Below are positions 34,742 through 44,154 of a stretch of DNA of 64,000 nucleotides, piece after piece (position 1 is the first letter of the stretch; every line of letters starts with the position of its first letter). Source of the stretch: Rhizobium aethiopicum (lineage in GTDB: Bacteria > Pseudomonadota > Alphaproteobacteria > Rhizobiales > Rhizobiaceae). A program made the position numbers and the translations under genes. The stretch is from assembly GCF_014197535.1 (NCBI RefSeq), contig NZ_JACIFV010000011.1:104896-168895 (forward strand). Reading direction: 5' to 3'. The notes below the pieces were generated by a model. That model had not been told where the DNA came from. It ran no database searches and worked only from the letters and a program-made list of their open reading frames with translations.

Positions 34742-36274
34742 CTAAACCGGATGATTCCACGGCAGGAGTTCATCGATCCGGTTTTGCTTATGGCCGTTTA
34801 CGATAGCGGTGAGCGTGCTGGTGAGGTAGGCTTGTGGATCAACGGCATTGAGCTTGCACGTCTCGATGAGCGAGGCGATGGTTGCCCAATTCCGTGCTCC
34901 CATGTCGTGCCCGGCGAAGAGAGCGTTCTTCCGATTGAGCGCTATCGGCCGGATAGTTCTCTCGATACTATTGTTGTCGATCTCGATCCGACCGTCGGTC
35001 AAGAAGACGCAGAGGCCATCCCAATATTTGGCGATGTAGGCGAGCGCCTCGCCAAGCGACGACTTGCCAGCGACGCGGGCACGATGCTGCGTGAGCCAAG
35101 TTCGCATGTCCGCAATCAATGGCGCTGATCGTTCCTGTCGCCCGGCGAGGCGAGCTTCTGCGGGAAGCCCGCGTAGCTCGGACTCGACCCGATAGAGTTC
35201 ACCAATCCGCTCCACGCCTTCCTCGGCAATCGGCGCTGTGCCGGTACGAGTGATCTCGACCAGCTTGCGCCGTGCATGTGCCCAACAATAGGCAAGCCGG
35301 ATGTCCGGGCCGACACGGTCCGGTGCGATCAGCCGATTATATCCGGCGTAGCCGTCCACTTGGAGAACGCCCGTGAACCCCCGCAATATCCGTTCGGCAT
35401 GTTGGCCGCCACGACCGGGAGCGTAGGTGAAAGCCACTCCGGGTGGAGCCCCGCCGCTCCATGGTCGGTCGTCGCGGGCCAGCGCCCAGAAGTATCCGGT
35501 CTTGGTTTTGCGAGAGCCTGGATCGAGGACCGGCGCACGGGTTTCGTCCATGAACAGTTTTGTCGAGCGCTTTAGATCGGCGATCAAAGCGTCGAAGACC
35601 GGGCGCAACTCGAATGCCGCCCGACCAACCCAATCGGCCAGAGTGGAACGGTCGAGATCGATGCCTTGGCGGCTCATAATCTGGGCCTGTCGATAAAGCG
35701 GCAGATGGTCGGCGTATTTGGACACCAGCACATGCGCGATGGTTGCCTCTGTCGGCAATCCGGCTTGGATCAGTCGTGCGGGCGCTGGAGCCTGGGCAAC
35801 GCCATCAGTACAGGCACGGCAGGCATATTTGGGTCGGCGAGTGACGATGACGCGGAACTGCGCCGGGATAACATCCAGCCGCTCAGACACGTCCTCTCCG
35901 ATGCGATGCAGGCAACCGCCGCAAGCGCAGATCAGGCTTTCCGGTTCAATTATCTCTTCGATACGAGGAAGATGGGCGAGAAGAGAGCCGCGATTGACGG
36001 CGCGGGATTTGGATCGCTGCTTGCCCGAGGATGTATCGGCCTCGTCTTCGGCATGGATGGCAGCGATGGTCGTTTCCAGGTCTTCCAGCGCGAGATCGAA
36101 CTGCTCAGGATCAGCCTTCTCGGATTTGCGACCGAAGGCAGCCTGCTTGAATGCGGCGACAAGCTTCTCCAGTCGCTCGATCCGCTCATCCTTACGAACT
36201 TCACGCGCTTGCGCCGCGATCAGCATCGTCTTCAGGGCATCGATATCGTCAGGGAAATCGGCGGTGTCCAACAT
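34742..36274 (-). CDS. tnpC: IS66 transposase TnpC
   Basis: 510-residue DDE transposase: N-terminal coiled coil (ERIERLEKLVAAFKQAAFGR), zinc-finger-like CACGGCLHRIGEDVSERLDV with RRPKYACRACTDGVAQAP, then KYADHLPLYRQAQIMSRQGI, LFMDETRAPVLDPG (D), LQVDGYAGYNRLIAP (D) and IEIDNNSIERTIRPIALNRK (E). It is full length and unbroken, unlike the copy at 57-59 kb. Confidence 0.93.
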   Translation of the reverse strand: MLDTADFPDDIDALKTMLIAAQAREVRKDERIERLEKLVAAFKQAAFGRKSEKADPEQFDLALEDLETTIAAIHAEDEADTSSGKQRSKSRAVNRGSLLAHLPRIEEIIEPESLICACGGCLHRIGEDVSERLDVIPAQFRVIVTRRPKYACRACTDGVAQAPAPARLIQAGLPTEATIAHVLVSKYADHLPLYRQAQIMSRQGIDLDRSTLADWVGRAAFELRPVFDALIADLKRSTKLFMDETRAPVLDPGSRKTKTGYFWALARDDRPWSGGAPPGVAFTYAPGRGGQHAERILRGFTGVLQVDGYAGYNRLIAPDRVGPDIRLAYCWAHARRKLVEITRTGTAPIAEEGVERIGELYRVESELRGLPAEARLAGRQERSAPLIADMRTWLTQHRARVAGKSSLGEALAYIAKYWDGLCVFLTDGRIEIDNNSIERTIRPIALNRKNALFAGHDMGARNWATIASLIETCKLNAVDPQAYLTSTLTAIVNGHKQNRIDELLPWNHPV

Positions 36275-36342
36275 GGTGGAAGCCTATCAAAACCAGCGGC
36301 GCTTCGCCGTCGGAATTTGCCGACCGAGTCATCGTGCCGCAT

Positions 36343-36696
36343 CTATTCGATGGCGTCCGGTGCTCTCGCTTCTACCGCACGGACCCGACGCCAGTCGAGC
36401 CCTGCAAACAGCGCCTCGAACTGAGCATGGCCCAGTGTCATCAGGCCATCCTTGATGCCCGGCCAAGTGAACGTGTGTTCCTCCAGCCGCTTGTATGCCA
36501 TCACCAGACCGCTGCCGTCCCAGTAGATCAGCTTTAACCGATCTGCTTTGCGCGACCGGAATACGAAGACAGTTCCAGTGAATGGGTCTTTGTGTAGCTC
36601 GTTCTTGACCAGTGCCGCCAAGCCATCATGGCCTTTGCGAAAGTCGACTGGCTTGGTCGCCACCATGATCCGCACGCGGTTGGATGGAAAGATCAT
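36343..36696 (-). CDS. tnpB: IS66 accessory protein TnpB
   Basis: 117 residues: RVRIMVATKPVDFRKGHDGL, VFVFRSRKADRLKLIYWDGS and RLEEHTFTWPGIKDG are the IS66 Orf2 signature. It is required for transposition of IS66 elements, with unknown mechanism. It overlaps tnpA by 4 bp. Confidence 0.92.
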   Translation of the reverse strand: MIFPSNRVRIMVATKPVDFRKGHDGLAALVKNELHKDPFTGTVFVFRSRKADRLKLIYWDGSGLVMAYKRLEEHTFTWPGIKDGLMTLGHAQFEALFAGLDWRRVRAVEARAPDAIE

Positions 36697-37118
36697 GCGG
36701 GAGCCGCACAGGCACGCGCGACAGCGGCGATCCGAGCGGCAGACGCACCTTCTTCCAGACGAATGGTGACGGAACCGACGATGATCTCGGCGCGACTGGC
36801 TTTCTTGATCGGCGGCTCCGAAACGGGCGGATCAACGATTACCGCTGCAAACTCCATCGGGTCTTCGGGTGCGGGCAGAAGCAACTTACCCTGCCGCGCC
36901 ATCGTTCTCCAAGTGGAGAGGTGGTTCGGCTTCAACCCATGCCGCTCTGCGACCTCACTTACCATCGCGCCGGGCCGAAGGCTCTCCGAAACGATCTGCG
37001 CCTTCACGTCATCCGGCCAATGCCGGTGAACCTCACGTCCAGACTTCCTGGTTGTGAGAACCTCCAATGTAGTCTCCATGGAGAAACTCCCGTTGCTCGT
37101 CCATGGAAAGGCGATCAC
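36693..37118 (-). CDS. tnpA: IS66 accessory protein TnpA
   Basis: 141 residues with a helix-turn-helix of the IS66 Orf1/transposase_8 type: HRHWPDDVKAQIVSESLRPG and MVSEVAERHGLKPNHLSTWR. It is the first gene of the element, and its ATG is at 37118. Confidence 0.9.
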   Translation of the reverse strand: MIAFPWTSNGSFSMETTLEVLTTRKSGREVHRHWPDDVKAQIVSESLRPGAMVSEVAERHGLKPNHLSTWRTMARQGKLLLPAPEDPMEFAAVIVDPPVSEPPIKKASRAEIIVGSVTIRLEEGASAARIAAVARACAAPA

Positions 37119-37471
37119 AGATCATGGCAGGAAAGACAACGTGGGAGCGGAGCACCGGTTACATTTTATCGACGAAGCTGAGCGCTACGCCCGTCGCCGA
37201 TCGGCCGCCCTTCGGACGATTGCGCGACGTGCTGTCTAGCACCTTCGGCGGCAAATCGAAGGGTGCTGGGGGACCACAATTGCTCCGCACCGCAACCCGC
37301 CGCTACCGCCGCAAATACAGCAACCTAAAACCGTCGGAGCGAACTCAAAACTGGATAAAACTTGGGGGCAAGGTCAGCGGCCTTCCCCGGATGGATACCT
37401 TTGAAAAGCCTCTTTGGTGGCTGTTGAACTTATTCGGGCTCGGGCGGATCTTACTCAAGCAGGAACCTTGG
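37119..37471. other. Gap between IS66 and nodD copy 2
   Basis: A plus-strand ORF of 129 codons (37103-37492) with product segments such as GGKSKGAGGPQLLRTATRRY has no recognised family and runs into the nodD 3' end. I do not call it a gene. Confidence 0.3.
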
Positions 37472-38428
37472 TCAGGAACCGGATTGTTGTAGCAACCCAT
37501 GTATTTTAGGTGCGTTGGAGGACATCATACGGGAAGCTTCCTCAACCAATATCTCCCTGAACCAGATGCTCCCTGGATCGGCATTATGGAGCGCTGGCCA
37601 TTGAACAGCTTCTGTGAAGACGGGGAGCGGTAACGGAAGGTTGATGATCCGCAAAGGGAAAGTACTTTCGTAATGCTCGACTAAGCGAAGCGGTAGGTTA
37701 GCTATGCGGTTCGTGCCACGCAGGACTGGTGGTATTAAGCTAAACCCTTGCACGACGACCTCCACCCGCCTCTGAATACCATTCTCGAGCAAGAACCAGC
37801 CCTCGACCGATGGCTTCAAAAAGCGCCCAAACGCGGCAGCGACGTGTCCCGTGGAGACATATTGCTCGATCGTCAGCGCTGAAGGTAGGTCCACATTTGT
37901 CGAACAGGCTACACATACAAACTTCTCTGTGAACAGTTTTGCGCTCGGGTGTGCTCCCGAGAGAAAAAATTCAGGCACGATGAGGAAGTCGACGTCACCG
38001 CGGCTAAGCATCTCGTACGGATCACTATCCAAAGGCAGCAACTCAAAGCTGACTGCGGGCGCTTCTCGAGCAACTCGCTCAATGATTTTATTGAAGTATA
38101 TCAGCATCATGAAATCGGACAGAACTATTCTAAAGCATCTGTCAGACTTCGACGGGTTAAACGGCTCCCAAGAGATGATTGAGCATTGTACCTGCAAGAG
38201 AGTTTCACGCACTGCCGAGGCAAGTCCTTCGGCACGGGGCGTCAGCCGAAGTTCTCGACCATTCATTGTAAACAATTCGTCGCGGAAATAGTCCCGAAGC
38301 CTACCAATGGCGGCACTCATTGCTGGTTGACTTAGATTGATACTACGTGCGGCAGCCGTTAGGTTGCGCTCGGTCGTGAGCGCATCCAATGCAACGAGCA
38401 GGTTTAGATCAAGGCCCTTGAAACGCAT
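37472..38428 (-). CDS. nodD: NodD-type LysR regulator (copy 2)
   Basis: 318-residue Nod[39 protein letters not shown] and the C-terminal [21 protein letters not shown] nod box begins 10 bp upstream of its start, on the opposite reading direction, the usual nodD / nod-box divergent layout. Binding there would both autoregulate nodD and activate rightward transcription. It differs from copy 1 by about 16 extra C-terminal residues and many changes in the effector domain. The frame is intact. Confidence 0.93.
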   Translation of the reverse strand: MRFKGLDLNLLVALDALTTERNLTAAARSINLSQPAMSAAIGRLRDYFRDELFTMNGRELRLTPRAEGLASAVRETLLQVQCSIISWEPFNPSKSDRCFRIVLSDFMMLIYFNKIIERVAREAPAVSFELLPLDSDPYEMLSRGDVDFLIVPEFFLSGAHPSAKLFTEKFVCVACSTNVDLPSALTIEQYVSTGHVAAAFGRFLKPSVEGWFLLENGIQRRVEVVVQGFSLIPPVLRGTNRIANLPLRLVEHYESTFPLRIINLPLPLPVFTEAVQWPALHNADPGSIWFREILVEEASRMMSSNAPKIHGLLQQSGS

Positions 38429-38438
38429 CTTTAGTCAC

Positions 38439-38485
38439 ATCCAAACAACGGATATTTTATATCCAAACAATCGATTTTTCCAGTA
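38439..38485 (+). promoter_or_regulatory. nod box next to nodD copy 2, with no surviving gene behind it
   Basis: ATCCA - 7 bp - GAT - 7 bp - ATCCAAACAATCGATTTTTC is an excellent nod box with identical internal spacing to that of nodA. Rightward of it are 600 bp without a recognisable gene. Confidence 0.88.
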
Positions 38486-39093
38486 CAGAACCTTCCAGCA
38501 TAGATCCAATGAAGGTTCGTCAAAAAGGCTTAGGTTAGTTTGGTGATCAATTAAGTAGGCCGCATAGTTACGATAGACGTTATAGTTGCAGATAATCCAC
38601 TTTAAATATCGAATGGCACCTTAGCAATAGGCGATGTGGAGCGGCGTCACCGAGCGACATGAAATGCTAGTGAACGGATGGGCGGAAGTAGGTTCATCAT
38701 ATCGCGATACCGGAGAGGCTTTGCCGTACGCTGGCTATCGACTGGCGGGCTCCTTCTGTTTGGAAGCATGTTCAAGATATTGGTGGCGTGCCAGTAATTT
38801 GTGATGAAAAGATCAACGCGCCTGAAGGCGCTTGAGGAAGAGAACGCCACACTGAAGAGACTGCTCGCCGAGCAGATCCTGGATACGGCCCCACTTCCCG
38901 AGCTCCTTAAAAAATAGAAAGGCCCGCCGCCAAGCGCGACGCCGTCGCACGCCAGAAAGCCGTCGTGGGCCTTTCGGAACGAAGTAGGTCGCCCGACTGC
39001 CGCCTTGCGTTCTCCGCTATCGAGATGCCGTCATCCGGTCGGCGTCCGCGTTACTCGCCTCGGGATCGTCAAAGCGGTTGCCGTCATTAAAAG
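38486..39093. other. Region behind the orphan nod box, with an IS3 relic
   Basis: At 38803-38935 the plus strand reads LKALEEENATLKRLLAEQIL and then frame-broken orfB beginnings (38940-39010), matching OrfA/OrfB of the IS3 element at 40.8-42.1 kb. The first 300 bp after the nod box contain only short ORFs without a family. Confidence 0.6.
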
Positions 39094-40683
39094 CTAAGAA
39101 TTCGGCCGGACTTGCCTCAATCGTCTTTCATAAGCCTCTATGAAGGCTTCCGGAATCGGGTCGCTAAACAATGGGAAATCAACCGGTTTGCGTAAGCCGG
39201 TGCTTGGCCGGATAGTGCCGCCATCGAGCCCCGGCCGCCATCCGGCTCCGAAAAAGAAAGCACCATACCGCGCCGCAAGCATCGGGGTCACAGGATTAAG
39301 AAGGCTTAGAAATACGGAAACTTCCGCTGCGCTGACTGAGGTATCTGCCCTTGAAAAAGACGCAACGTCGAAAAAGGCGTCTATGGCGTCCATGGCATCC
39401 CAGACGCGCAAGTCCTGCACCGCTTCGGAATATCGTTTAACATTGTGGTTCTGCTCGACTGTCAGCTTGTCGGCCGTCAGCGTCTCGTTACATCCGGCGT
39501 ACTTGCGCAAAGCCGTTTCGAAAGCACGAATTCTAGCCGCGGTCTGAAGCAGCCCCTCGATCAGAAAATCGTTGTCGTTTGCGCCAAATGGCTTGGCGAT
39601 GCTAGCCAAATAGTAGCGCAGCACGTTCGTGTCGATATCTGCTGCCACCTCGTCAGCCCACACAGCGTGGTCACGGCTAGTAGAAAATTTCGCGCCTTCG
39701 AGCTTATAAAAGTCCTGAATTGCATGGTTGTATGGAATCGCATAACCGCGCGAGAACAAACTAGCAGTAACGCCGATCGTGTAATAAAACCGGTTATCCT
39801 GACCCATGAAGAATACGAGTCTCGTGCTCGCGTTGCGCATAGTGTCATCGAGATCTGCGCCATTTTGCTTGCAGAGGCGTTCGATTCCTGTCTCATAGCA
39901 CCACAATCCTTCAAACCAAGTCATTAAAGTTTGGCCTGCCACCTCCACCGGGGAGTTCAAAGTCACACCACGGTCGAAATGCCGCGACATCGGCAATGCC
40001 ATCAGTTTTGACCGTAGCCAGTCAAGTTCTTTGCGCTTTATGGATTCCGGCCATCCGCTCGCCTCAATGGCGTGATCGAGCCCCGGAGCAAATTTTTCAA
40101 GCTCAAAATGAACCTGTCGAATCGGGCGCAAGATAAGGCTCTGGCCGCATGTCGTGTGAATCGGGTTGCGTAGTAGATTGTGTTGCAGCGCCGAGCCGCA
40201 ATCTTCGCAAAGGTTACTATCTGTTGGCGCGTTACAAGCTGGACACTCTCCGACCGCGAGTGAGTCTGCGGCGAACTCTTCGCACGTCCCGCAATACAGT
40301 TGCTCTCCGTCGCGCAGCTCAACGTAGCCGGACGCTCTTAGTTGGTCGTAGATCGCCAAGCTGCGGTCTTTGTGGTCTTCGCTTGAAGTCCTTACAAATA
40401 CGTCCGGTTCAATATCAACTGACCGCAGACACTGCAGAATTTCTTCAATGTGCATGTGTGCGACGTCATCAACCGGCCTGCCAAGCTTTCGGGCTTTCAC
40501 CAGCGTGTAAGTGCCATGTTCGTCCGCACCTGTCACGTGATAGGCCGCGTTGCCTACCATGCGGTGGTAGCGTACGAACACGTCGGCGAGAAGGTACACG
40601 CCACCTATATGCCCAAGATGCAGCTTGCCGTTCGGGCACGGCGGCGCCGAGCAGGCAAAAAAAGTATGTTGGTTTGCTCTCAA
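39094..40683 (-). CDS. metG: Methionyl-tRNA synthetase paralogue
   Basis: 529-residue class I synthetase of MetRS type: SAPPCPNGKLHLGHIGGVYL contains the HIGH-type motif (HLGH), a knuckle domain with CGTCEEFAADS, CPACNAP and CEDCG, FFMGQDNRFYYT, and a KMSKS-type loop changed to KFSTSRDHAVW. The C-terminal anticodon domain is short, and there is no C-terminal tRNA-binding extension. The start is TTG 40683, with GGTGGGA just upstream. As a second copy on an accessory plasmid it may be a resistance-type synthetase, or may charge tRNA or activate methionine for a special product. It stands alone between IS debris. Confidence 0.85.
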   Translation of the reverse strand: MRANQHTFFACSAPPCPNGKLHLGHIGGVYLLADVFVRYHRMVGNAAYHVTGADEHGTYTLVKARKLGRPVDDVAHMHIEEILQCLRSVDIEPDVFVRTSSEDHKDRSLAIYDQLRASGYVELRDGEQLYCGTCEEFAADSLAVGECPACNAPTDSNLCEDCGSALQHNLLRNPIHTTCGQSLILRPIRQVHFELEKFAPGLDHAIEASGWPESIKRKELDWLRSKLMALPMSRHFDRGVTLNSPVEVAGQTLMTWFEGLWCYETGIERLCKQNGADLDDTMRNASTRLVFFMGQDNRFYYTIGVTASLFSRGYAIPYNHAIQDFYKLEGAKFSTSRDHAVWADEVAADIDTNVLRYYLASIAKPFGANDNDFLIEGLLQTAARIRAFETALRKYAGCNETLTADKLTVEQNHNVKRYSEAVQDLRVWDAMDAIDAFFDVASFSRADTSVSAAEVSVFLSLLNPVTPMLAARYGAFFFGAGWRPGLDGGTIRPSTGLRKPVDFPLFSDPIPEAFIEAYERRLRQVRPNS

Positions 40684-40850
40684 TTCAATCCCACCATATC
40701 GAAAGGAACTTTAAGCTGGTTTGAGGGCTGCTATTTTTGATCGCGTGTTTTTGGTGCGGCGCTATATAGACCATCGTGTCCCCACTGACTGCGGAGGTTT
40801 CTCCATCGGATTGAAACACGCCGCTGCCCGAGTGACCTGCCACGGTACTT

Positions 40851-41781
40851 TCACCCAGCAGCGACTAGAGCCCCGGCGGTTTTGAGTACGCCAAGTGGCG
40901 CGGTGTGAGCAACCGGCGGAAACGCGAAGCTTTCATCTTGCGCAGCGTTGGAGCCGGTTGCGGCGATGGTCCCGGCAAAGTCTGCCGGGGTTTTGTATCC
41001 AAGCGATGAGTGCGGCCGGAAATGGTTGTAATCGTCCGCCCATTCAGCAATGGCGCTGCGGGCATGATCGAGGCCGAAGAACAGGCTTTCATTGAGTAAC
41101 TCGTCGCGCATCCGACCGTTGAAACTCTCGACATAGCCGTTCTGCATCGGCTTTCCCGGCGCGATGTAGTGCCACTCGACCTTGTGATCCTTCGACCAGG
41201 CAAGGATGGCATTCGACGTTAGTTCGGTGCCGTTGTCGGAGACAATCATTCCTGGCTTGCCGCGTCGTTCGATCAGCGTCGTCAGTTCTCGGGCGACACG
41301 TCGACCGGAGATGGATGTGTCCGGGATCGCCGCCAGGCATTCGCGCGTTACGTCATCGACGATGTTGAGCACGCGAAACCTCCTTCCGCAAGCGAACTGG
41401 TCGTGCACGAAGTCTAGCGACCAGCGGGCATTGGCCTTCGCCTCGACCAGAAATCGGAGCACGCGTGCGGACAGCACGGCGTCTGGCTTTCCGCTTGCGA
41501 ACGGAAAGACCTTCCTCGCGATAGAGCCGGTAGATGCGATTGACGCCGGACGGCTCTCCGTCCCGCCGAAGCAGGACGAACAGTCGCCGGTAGCCGAAAC
41601 GCCGTCGCTCATTGGCGAGGTCGCGCAGCTTCGCTCGCAATTCTACCTCCGGCGGTCGGCAGGACCGATATCGCACCATCTTCCGATCCGCAGATATAAT
41701 CTGGCAGGCCCGCCGTTCCGAAAGACCCATGACGGTCTTCAGATGCGCGACGGCGTCGCGTTTGGCGGCAGGCCCTACCAT
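40851..41781 (-). pseudogene. IS3 OrfB, frameshifted
   Basis: The N-terminal part ([40 protein letters not shown]) is in one frame, and the catalytic part ([60 protein letters not shown]) is in another. The shift falls near 41470. All DDE residues are present but not in one frame. Confidence 0.85.
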
Positions 41782-42041
41782 TTTTTTGCAAGAAGCTCGC
41801 GAAGTGCGGCTGCATCCAGCATCTGTTCGGCCAGCAGCTTCTTCAGTCTCGCGTTCTCGTCTTCAAGCGCCTTCAGCCGCTTCGCCTCGGAGACTTCCAT
41901 GCCGCCGTATTTGGCTTTCCAATTATAAAATGTTGCTTCTGAAATTCCGTGCTTGCGGCAGAGGTCGGCCACCTTCGCGCCAGCCTCCTGCTCCTTCAGC
42001 ACCGCAATAATCTGCTCTTCCGTAAATCTCTGCTTCTTCAT
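41775..42041 (-). CDS. IS3-family OrfA
   Basis: 88 residues: KKQRFTEEQIIAVLKEQEAG, CRKHGISEATFYNWKAKYGG, and a zipper LKALEDENARLKKLLAEQML. Overlap with orfB at 41775-41781 is the normal frameshift arrangement. Confidence 0.9.
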   Translation of the reverse strand: MKKQRFTEEQIIAVLKEQEAGAKVADLCRKHGISEATFYNWKAKYGGMEVSEAKRLKALEDENARLKKLLAEQMLDAAALRELLAKKW

Positions 42042-42302
42042 TCATCCGTCCTTTAATGGGCCGGACTCTAATCCATTCTGGAGGAAATTCGCAGTGGCAG
42101 GTCATTTGGTCTCGATGTTGCACAAGGAGCCAATTCCAGCGGCCACGAAGTACTTGGTATGCACCCGTGGGAACAACATGGGCGCTTCAATTGAACGGAA
42201 ACTCAAATTTATGGCTGGCTCTGACAAATTACGGACGATCAGCGATAGTTCGGGTCTCCAGCGGGATTGCAGCATGAGGCCGGCAGTCAATACCAAAGGA
42301 CA

Positions 42303-43217
42303 TTACTGCGACTTCGCCGAATGCCGGTAATAGACATCCGCCAGAATGTGGTGGTCATGGCGGTAGACTTCGGCCATGATATTATAGAGGCTTGGATCGT
42401 GAGCCTCGAAATCTTCTGATGTGGCAATGGTGAGATTGCCTCGGCTGTAAGCCAAGTTCGTATTGAACCAAAATCGCGTGCCCTCGGCCCAATACTCATC
42501 GACGTTGTTCTCCATATAGGAACACGCCCAGAGGCCTTTCTCGTAGGCGTGCGAATAGGCACGTTCAACTCGTGCAACGAGATCAGGATCTACCGTGCGC
42601 AGCGCGTTGAAAATATTATGTGAGAATTCGTGAACAAGAATGTTCCCGCCGTAATACCGCGTGCCCGGCACGCCCATCAAATTCTCCACAGCTCCCGTCG
42701 TGTAGAGCCCGCCCATGCCGCGCGCCCTTTGTGCCCAGTAGTCTCGGGCAGTCATCTTGCCGATCGTGTTGGCGTAATCCCGCCGCTCGTCAGGGGTGAG
42801 ACGTGGATCATCGGGAAGAGGCTTCTTCCAATCCCGCTGCTCGGGAATATCAGTCGTCGTCTCGTCAATTGCCATGACGCCCACCCGCGCTCCAGCCTGG
42901 ATTAAAGCATCGCGGACATCACGGCGTTCTGACAACATGTAGAGGACAATGTCACGTGAGATCAATAGTGCCGTGTCTGGAACCTTGTTTGACGAAATAA
43001 TAGGTATGCCCGCTGCGTCAGCATATTTGGCATAAAATGGATCCAGATTGAGTGATGTCGGTGGGCTGCGAACTATGAAAGTCTCGAAACTCGATACATC
43101 AGCCGCGGACAAAGGCGAGTCAGATAAGACATTCTCAGCGCCGCCGAGTCTGCCTGCGGATGCAGCAAGAAGGTACCCACCGCACAACACCATCCCCATC
43201 GAGCATACATCCATCAT
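42303..43217 (-). CDS. Secreted zinc metallopeptidase (HEXXH)
   Basis: 304 residues. The N-terminus (MGMVLCGGYLLAASAGRLGG) looks like a signal sequence. A gluzincin-type active site HEFSH is at residues 196-200, and the likely third ligand is in NNVDEYWAEGTRFWF around residue 241-245. The EYWAE region resembles that of anthrax-lethal-factor-like peptidases. I know no named rhizobial homologue. The ATG at 43217 has GAGAGG six bases upstream, and a -24/-12 promoter lies 40-55 bp before it. It is therefore probably an exported protease made under nitrogen-fixation or RpoN control. Substrates could be host or bacterial peptides (inference). Confidence 0.75.
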   Translation of the reverse strand: MMDVCSMGMVLCGGYLLAASAGRLGGAENVLSDSPLSAADVSSFETFIVRSPPTSLNLDPFYAKYADAAGIPIISSNKVPDTALLISRDIVLYMLSERRDVRDALIQAGARVGVMAIDETTTDIPEQRDWKKPLPDDPRLTPDERRDYANTIGKMTARDYWAQRARGMGGLYTTGAVENLMGVPGTRYYGGNILVHEFSHNIFNALRTVDPDLVARVERAYSHAYEKGLWACSYMENNVDEYWAEGTRFWFNTNLAYSRGNLTIATSEDFEAHDPSLYNIMAEVYRHDHHILADVYYRHSAKSQ

Positions 43218-43254
43218 CGTGACCTCTCGTTAACGGCTGTCTTTCGTGAGACGA

Positions 43255-43270
43255 CGCAACAACCGTGCCA
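43255..43270 (-). promoter_or_regulatory. -24/-12 promoter of the metallopeptidase gene
   Basis: Minus-strand TGGCACGGTTGTTGCG (43270 to 43255) is a perfect TGGCAC-N5-TTGC element. I found no TGT-N10-ACA site in the 250 bp upstream, so the activator may not be NifA. Confidence 0.8.
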
Positions 43271-43892
43271 GTCACTAAGTATTTCCTCGGGGGCTCATCG
43301 GCGCCGCCGGCTCTGTACCAGACCATGTGCGTGACGATCGGCATCCGGTGACCAGGGTATGACGATCACCTCATACCGTTATCTAGGAGAAAATTGCGAT
43401 CTCGCGGCCGCCTCGCCAGTCCTGGGAGGCGTTTGCTGTGTCCGGGGTCCTAAAAGCTTGCACCGGAAACGCACTGATCTGCGAATCCATTCCTGTACCC
43501 ATCATCTTCTCCCGAGGTCGGGATCGCCAGGCAAGTATGTCCTCTGGCAATCTTCGCCGATACCCAGCGTGCCGGTCCATGGGCTGCGATAGCCAAAGCG
43601 AACCAGGGCGTTTTGCGAGGGGAACCCCTTTCAGATTCAACAGGAGAATGCTGCTGCCTATCGCCGCGTCCCATTTTGTGTGGAATCAGACTGTCGCAAA
43701 CCGAACATTCCGAAAAAACCCCTCCGCCAGGTCGGGTCGTTCGACGACTTTCGACGCCGGGATAGACCAGCCCGGTTCCGCCGATGGTTCTAATGTGATC
43801 TCGACAATTTGCCTGATTATCGCCGAAAACGTCTTTGGCTTGCTTCTGCCTGAGTAGCGAGCCTCTCAGTCATGGTCAACTTTTCAGTTCAA
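43271..43892. other. Gap upstream of the metallopeptidase gene
   Basis: ORFs on both strands (43438-43857 plus, 43383-43640 minus) overlap and show no family. Nothing convincing. Confidence 0.3.
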
Positions 43893-44010
43893 TGTCCTGG
43901 ATGCCTGATCAAGATGATCCAGCATGATGGACAAGGCGGCATGTTCACGAAGAAGTTGGAGCCCGGCCGCTTCATCTGGCGTCGGCAGCCGATGGCAGGC
44001 CGATTGATTG
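43893..44010 (+). pseudogene. IS66 TnpB fragment
   Basis: The plus strand reads LIKMIQHDGQGGMFTKKLEP then GRFIWRRQP, matching the IS66 TnpB block LKLIxWDGxG...KLExGxFxWP. Only about 40 codons remain, just before the nod box of nodA. Confidence 0.6.
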
Positions 44011-44016
44011 GAACGC

Positions 44017-44063
44017 ATCCATTGGACGGATGAGTTCCATCCAAACAAATGATTTCACCAGCT
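44017..44063 (+). promoter_or_regulatory. nod box of nodA
   Basis: ATCCATTGGACGGATGAGTT followed by CCATCCAAACAAATGATTTC, a full nod box (ATCCA-7-GAT-7-ATCCAAACAA). It ends about 90 bp before the nodA start and is the NodD binding site for flavonoid induction. Confidence 0.9.
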
Positions 44064-44154
44064 TATACCAGTGCCATTAGAAGCGCCCCAACGAGTGCGT
44101 ATCAAGTAGTTGCTCTGTCGACGCCTGGACAGAGTATTAAGTGGAGGTTTAGGT

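Larger units (their letters stand above)
34742..37118 (-). mobile_element. IS66-family element (complete three-gene set)
   Basis: tnpA, tnpB and tnpC are all intact and in the usual order on the minus strand, with tnpA/tnpB overlapping by ATGA. I could not fix the terminal repeats, so the limits given are those of the genes. The true ends lie a few tens of bases outside. Confidence 0.85.
40833..42104 (-). mobile_element. IS3-family element with broken orfB
   Basis: 1,272 bp bounded by inverted repeats TGACCTGCCAC (left, 40833) and its complement ending at 42104. orfA is intact; orfB is frameshifted. No target duplication is visible. It belongs to a different IS from copies A-C. Confidence 0.85.
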
